Assembly: GCA_004293165.1 (NCBI GenBank)
Contig: RDYL01000003.1
Span: 1 to 64,000 of the forward strand
Reading direction: 5' to 3'
From: Flavobacteriia bacterium
Lineage (GTDB): Bacteria; Bacteroidota; Bacteroidia; Flavobacteriales; Flavobacteriaceae
Length of the DNA stretch: 64,000 nucleotides
This document shows positions 63,008 through 64,000 of this stretch, one piece after another. How positions within the stretch are numbered: position 1 is the first letter of the stretch; each line of letters begins with the position of its first letter. The notes under the pieces are model-generated. The model did not search any database and was not told the DNA's origin. It was given only the letters and a program-made list of their open reading frames with translations. Both the position numbers and the translations under genes were made by a program.

Positions 63008-64000
63008 TTAATTAAAAGGATTTGACCATTTTTCATTAATATATACATCTGTTCCAGAAAGCGTTTTCAAAAAAGCTATCACAGCATTTACCTCAGTTGC
63101 CGTTAAATTTAATTGTTGTCCAACACCACCTGGGGTTAATCTTGGGTCTAAATTGTTATTTCCTGGCGCTAAGTTTATCGTCCCATAATGTCCAATAGCA
63201 GTCTGTAAATCTGATATTACTCCAGTATGCATCATTGGTCCGTTTTGAGTTCCATCTGTTCTAACTAAATTCCTTAAAGAAGGAGCTCTTGTATTTCCAG
63301 TATCTATTCCAGTTCTTGCAATTGTACCAATAATTCCATTGTTTAGAGTATTTGGATCTATGTCAAACTCAGGAGCTCTATGACAACCAGCACAACCCAA
63401 ACCTCCAGAAGTTCTTACGCCACTAGTATTAAAAACAGGAGGCGATAAAAATAAATTTTTACCTTGGTTTTCTTGTGCTGTGAAATTTGAGAAAGGTTGT
63501 CCGTCATTATTAGCTAATGCTCTTCCTGCATCGTATTTTGAATCAAAAGATTGAATGCTTCTAATAAACTGTGCTAATGCACTTTGAATTTTTACCTCTG
63601 TAATTTCTTCTGATCCATAAACAAACTTGAAAAGTTCTTTGTAATACCCAATTCCATTTAATCTAGTAATTAAATTATCAAAGGTCAAATCACCATTTAA
63701 TCCACTAAAGCCCATTTCTCCATGATCTTTAATAGGCATGGTAGTTTGCGTTTCTAAATTTAAAGCGCGTTCATTCCAAAAGAATTTAGTTTCTGTAGCA
63801 AATCTAGAATTAATTAAACGCATCGAATGCCTTCCAGTTGTTCCATTAACACCTGAACTTGCCACATTGGTATCACTAAATGCAAATTCTTGCTTGTGAC
63901 AACTTGAACACGAAATAGTATTATTGGATGATAAATTTTTATCATAAAATAAAACGCGTCCTAAAGTAGCCCCTTTATCAGTAATTGAATTTCCTTGGGA
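63008..64000 (-). CDS. Cytochrome c peroxidase / MauG family, diheme (partial)
   Basis: The reading frame runs from the stop at 63008 to the right edge, 331 codons, without a start codon in the window, so the N-terminal part lies beyond. Two haem-binding motifs are present: CSSCH, encoded at 63896-63910, and CAGCH, encoded near 63380-63400. Between them lie TGRHSMRLINSRF and FFWNERALNLETQTTMP, usual for the diheme peroxidases that act in the periplasm. The final PRLTPGGVGQQLNLTATEVN and VIAFLKTLSG are typical C-terminal blocks. Confidence 0.9.
   Translation of the reverse strand, partial: SQGNSITDKGATLGRVLFYDKNLSSNNTISCSSCHKQEFAFSDTNVASSGVNGTTGRHSMRLINSRFATETKFFWNERALNLETQTTMPIKDHGEMGFSGLNGDLTFDNLITRLNGIGYYKELFKFVYGSEEITEVKIQSALAQFIRSIQSFDSKYDAGRALANNDGQPFSNFTAQENQGKNLFLSPPVFNTSGVRTSGGLGCAGCHRAPEFDIDPNTLNNGIIGTIARTGIDTGNTRAPSLRNLVRTDGTQNGPMMHTGVISDLQTAIGHYGTINLAPGNNNLDPRLTPGGVGQQLNLTATEVNAVIAFLKTLSGTDVYINEKWSNPFN

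Overview
The window looks like a chromosomal piece of a member of the Flavobacteriaceae, most likely Flavobacterium or a close relative. The DNA is strongly AT-rich. The promoter-like boxes follow the Bacteroidota form TAnnTTTG. Many proteins belong to families typical of that group: DUF3857/transglutaminase proteins, DUF4834, the CCC-motif membrane protein, YfhO, the PLP-dependent sphingolipid or sulfonolipid synthase, and the monomeric isocitrate dehydrogenase. There is no phage, plasmid, IS element, CRISPR array or tRNA that I can support. Most of the window is ordinary core genome.

Layout. 1-628: the 3' end of a 5S rRNA, then two decaying partial copies of the 5S tail, terminators and two GC-rich hairpin repeats. 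0.6-8.4 kb: a small membrane protein, then a three-gene minus-strand operon (TPR/MORN-like protein, active DUF3857-transglutaminase, inactive paralogue). 8.5-11.7 kb: a tight minus-strand run of DUF4268, MsrB, DinB-like, NRDE and ATP-grasp genes. 11.8-17.9 kb: CoA pyrophosphatase, PlsC-type acyltransferase, isocitrate dehydrogenase, rplS with its leader, trmD and a methyltransferase. 18-25.3 kb: a fused cyclophilin-FKBP isomerase, a small c-type cytochrome, hypothetical genes, pyrD, HMG-CoA lyase and a P-type ATPase. 25.4-36.7 kb: guaB, two CAP-domain proteins, a Kef-type antiporter, a deacetylase, purB, a cysteine-free sirtuin, a TrmH-type methylase and a CarboxypepD_reg-like protein. 36.7-43 kb: a DEAD-box helicase, rdgB behind a structured leader, a PLP-dependent fatty-acyl condensing enzyme facing a GNAT protein, and an outer-membrane protein. 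43-48.8 kb: a surface-glycan block (YfhO, glycosyltransferase, flippase). 48.9-54.9 kb: small secreted and membrane proteins, Smr protein, cysteine desulfurase, pyrE and NUDIX. 55-64 kb: M14 peptidase, DbpA-like helicase, methyltransferase, coaD, ddl, PASTA protein, rluD and a diheme cytochrome c peroxidase cut by the right edge.

How genes work together. pyrD and pyrE (pyrimidines), guaB, purB and rdgB (purines and their clean-up), and trmD, rplS, rluD, trmH and two DEAD-box proteins (RNA and ribosome work) are scattered, as is usual in this group. ddl with the PASTA protein touches the cell wall. YfhO, glycosyltransferase and flippase probably act on one surface polysaccharide. The PLP enzyme and its GNAT neighbour may make sphingoid or sulfonolipid bases and N-acylate them.

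The most interesting non-coding signals are a promoter plus two stacked hairpins ahead of rdgB, a matching promoter and repeat-bearing leader ahead of rplS, and several genes whose -7 box lies only four bases from the ATG, which predicts leaderless mRNAs. Several families of imperfect palindromic intergenic repeats are also present. I did not find a clear new defence or mobile system. Gene starts were moved inward where the longest reading frame began with a non-ATG codon and an internal ATG fitted the family better.
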